DNA from: Granulosicoccaceae bacterium
GTDB taxonomy: Bacteria > Pseudomonadota > Gammaproteobacteria > Granulosicoccales > Granulosicoccaceae
DNA length: 7,384 bases
Reading direction: 5' to 3'
Assembly: GCA_023301405.1 (NCBI GenBank)
Contig: JALZUX010000221.1
Location: forward strand, 1 to 7,384
A model generated the notes under the pieces. It ran no database searches. It saw only the letters and a list, made by a program, of their open reading frames with translations, and was not told the origin of the DNA. A program made the position numbers and the translations under genes. The stretch's first letter is position 1. Each line of letters opens with the position of its first letter. Shown here piece by piece: positions 5,474 to 7,384 of the stretch.

Positions 5474-7384
5474 TTAGGCGGCACGCTTCAGCGTTGATAG
5501 TAGTGCTGATAGCTCAGCGGCTTTTGGTGTGATTAGCCAAAAGCGTGAACTTAAGCTGTAGAAGTTTTCTACGATTTCCCGTGACCATTCGCTATCGGTC
5601 TCTTTAATGTGCGTTTCCAATAGGCCTTCTAACACGTGCCGATAAGCTTCCATGGATTCTGAATGGATTCTTTGGATATCAATAAGCTCATGATTGTATC
5701 GATCAACAAAAAGGTTATGACGATCGAACACGTAAGCGAAACCGCCAGTCATACCGGCGCCAAAGTTAACGCCTGTTTCACCGAGAACAGCAATGCAGCC
5801 ACCTGTCATGTATTCACAGGCATGATCTCCAACACCTTCAACTACGGCGGTAGCGCCAGAGTTTCGTACTGCAAAGCGCTCACCCGCCAGTCCAGCAGCG
5901 TATAACTCTCCACCAGTCGCACCGTATAAGCAGGTGTTGCCAATGATCGTTGTCTCGTTTGTGGCAAAGCGTGATCCGGCCGGTGGCTTGATCATGATTT
6001 TGCCGCCAGCCATGCCTTTACCAACATAGTCGTTGGCATCACCTTCTAAGTCCAGGTTTAAGCCACCGGCATTCCACACACCAAAGCTTTGCCCGGCTGT
6101 ACCGGTCAGGTGAACATTGATAGGTGAGTCGTCCATGCCTAGGTTGCCGTGATGTTTGGCGATTTCGCCAGACAGCCGTGCCCCGATCGAACGGTCAATG
6201 TTTTTAATGGCGTAGTGAAACCGGCCTCCTGATTTTGCTTTGATGGCGGGAAGGCAGTCTTCAATCATCTTTGTTGCAAGTACCGCTTTGTCAAACGGCC
6301 GGTTGCGTGTTTGTGTGCAATAACGAGGTGCTTCCCGGGGAACGCCACCGTCAGATAATATTCTACTGAAATCAAGCTTTGCATGCCGCGCGGTTGTGCC
6401 CGGGGTTGCTTCTAATAAGTCTGCCCGTCCGATGATTTCGTTTATGGAGCGCACACCAAGAAACGCCAATTGCCGACGAACGTCTTCAGCAACGAATTCC
6501 ATATAATTCACGACTTTTTCAACATCACCACGGAAATGCTTCATGCGTAGTATTTTGTGCTGAGTAGCGACACCGGTTGCGCAATTGTTCAGGTGACAGA
6601 TGCGTAGAAACTTGCAGCCCATAGCGATCATTGGACCAGTGCCGAAACCGAAACTCTCAGCACCTAGTAATGCGGCTTTTATAACATCGAGACCTGTTTT
6701 TAAGCCGCCGTCTGTTTGCACTCTGACTTTGTCACGTAGGTTGTTGGCACGCAGAATCTGATGCGTTTCAGACATTCCTAATTCCCACGGCGAGCCTGCG
6801 TATTTAACGCTTGTAAGCGGTGAGGCACCAGTGCCCCCGTCATAGCCGGATATAGTAATAAGGTCTGCATAAGCCTTGGCTACACCGGCGGCAATAGTAC
6901 CCACACCGGCTTCTGCAACCAGCTTCACTGACACCAACGCGTCGGGATTAACTTGTTTGAGGTCAAAGATTAATTGAGCTAGATCCTCAATAGAATAAAT
7001 ATCGTGGTGAGGCGGTGGTGAAATTAATGAAACGCCGGGCATGGAATAGCGCAGTGAGGCGATCATGTCGTTTACTTTATGACCGGGGAGTTGGCCACCT
7101 TCACCGGGCTTGGCACCCTGCGCAATTTTGATTTGAATAACTTCGGCGTTGACCAGATAGTGTGGCGTTACGCCAAAACGGCCCGAGGCGACCTGTTTTA
7201 TTTTTGATGTTTTATCGGTGCCATAACGTTTAGGATCTTCGCCACCTTCACCTGAGTTTGATCGCGCGCCGAGCGCATTCATTGCCTGTGCTAATGTTTC
7301 GTGAGCTTCTGGTGAAAGCGCCCCCAGTGACATCCCTGCCGAATCAAATCTTTTGATGATCTCTGATGCAGACTCTACCTCTTC
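5474..7384 (-). CDS. gltB: Glutamate synthase large subunit, C-terminal part (5' end outside the window)
   Basis: GltB is the large (alpha) subunit of NADPH-dependent glutamate synthase, which makes two glutamates from glutamine and 2-oxoglutarate. The frame is open to the right edge, giving 636 residues of a protein usually near 1,500; the ATG at 7333 is internal, since the 17 codons before it continue the family sequence. Numbering from the edge, the FMN-binding synthase domain includes SNSGEGGED (42-50), the flavin-site loop [11 protein letters not shown] (179-189) and the 3Fe-4S cluster cysteines Cys257, Cys263 and Cys268 in the CX5CHXNXC pattern. The GXGXG beta-helix domain spans roughly 425-555. 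The amidotransferase domain is off the window. The C-terminus ends normally (TAA at 5474-5476). gltD, which encodes the small subunit and often follows gltB, is not downstream. Confidence 0.97.
   Translation of the reverse strand, partial: EEVESASEIIKRFDSAGMSLGALSPEAHETLAQAMNALGARSNSGEGGEDPKRYGTDKTSKIKQVASGRFGVTPHYLVNAEVIQIKIAQGAKPGEGGQLPGHKVNDMIASLRYSMPGVSLISPPPHHDIYSIEDLAQLIFDLKQVNPDALVSVKLVAEAGVGTIAAGVAKAYADLITISGYDGGTGASPLTSVKYAGSPWELGMSETHQILRANNLRDKVRVQTDGGLKTGLDVIKAALLGAESFGFGTGPMIAMGCKFLRICHLNNCATGVATQHKILRMKHFRGDVEKVVNYMEFVAEDVRRQLAFLGVRSINEIIGRADLLEATPGTTARHAKLDFSRILSDGGVPREAPRYCTQTRNRPFDKAVLATKMIEDCLPAIKAKSGGRFHYAIKNIDRSIGARLSGEIAKHHGNLGMDDSPINVHLTGTAGQSFGVWNAGGLNLDLEGDANDYVGKGMAGGKIMIKPPAGSRFATNETTIIGNTCLYGATGGELYAAGLAGERFAVRNSGATAVVEGVGDHACEYMTGGCIAVLGETGVNFGAGMTGGFAYVFDRHNLFVDRYNHELIDIQRIHSESMEAYRHVLEGLLETHIKETDSEWSREIVENFYSLSSRFWLITPKAAELSALLSTLKRAA

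Overview
The window reads as bacterial chromosome of moderate GC content, probably from a gammaproteobacterium. DnaG, RsmE, GltB and a DksA-family protein all have proteobacterial character, and one gene encodes a lipoprotein with a Gram-negative type lipobox. Genus cannot be fixed from the sequence alone.

Layout. Positions 1-1809 (+ strand) hold two adjacent, related genes for glycoside hydrolases of the GH114 / endo-alpha-1,4-polygalactosaminidase type. The first is cut by the left edge. The second is complete and is a predicted lipoprotein. They are 18 bases apart and look like a tandem duplication in one operon. A clear rho-independent terminator (1955-1978) closes the + strand unit, and its T-tract runs into the stop codon of a convergent DksA-family gene (1977-2384, - strand). 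Next comes a gene-poor stretch of 494 bases (2385-2878). The rest is on the - strand and transcribed leftward: gltB (3' part only, 5474 to beyond 7384), a 121-base gap with a GC-rich hairpin, dnaG (3604-5352), and rsmE (2879-3607), whose GTG start overlaps the dnaG stop by four bases.

How the genes fit together. The two GH114 proteins probably cleave a galactosamine-containing exopolysaccharide at or outside the cell surface. The - strand genes are housekeeping: glutamate synthesis (GltB), replication priming (DnaG), 16S rRNA m3U methylation (RsmE) and RNA-polymerase control (DksA-like). Their order is not the textbook one. gltD does not follow gltB, and dnaG has neither rpsU upstream nor rpoD downstream.

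I see no convincing undescribed multi-gene system, CRISPR array, mobile element, tRNA or rRNA. The points most worth a second look are the tandem GH114 pair, the DksA homologue that keeps only one of four zinc-finger cysteines, and the unusual gltB-dnaG-rsmE neighbourhood.
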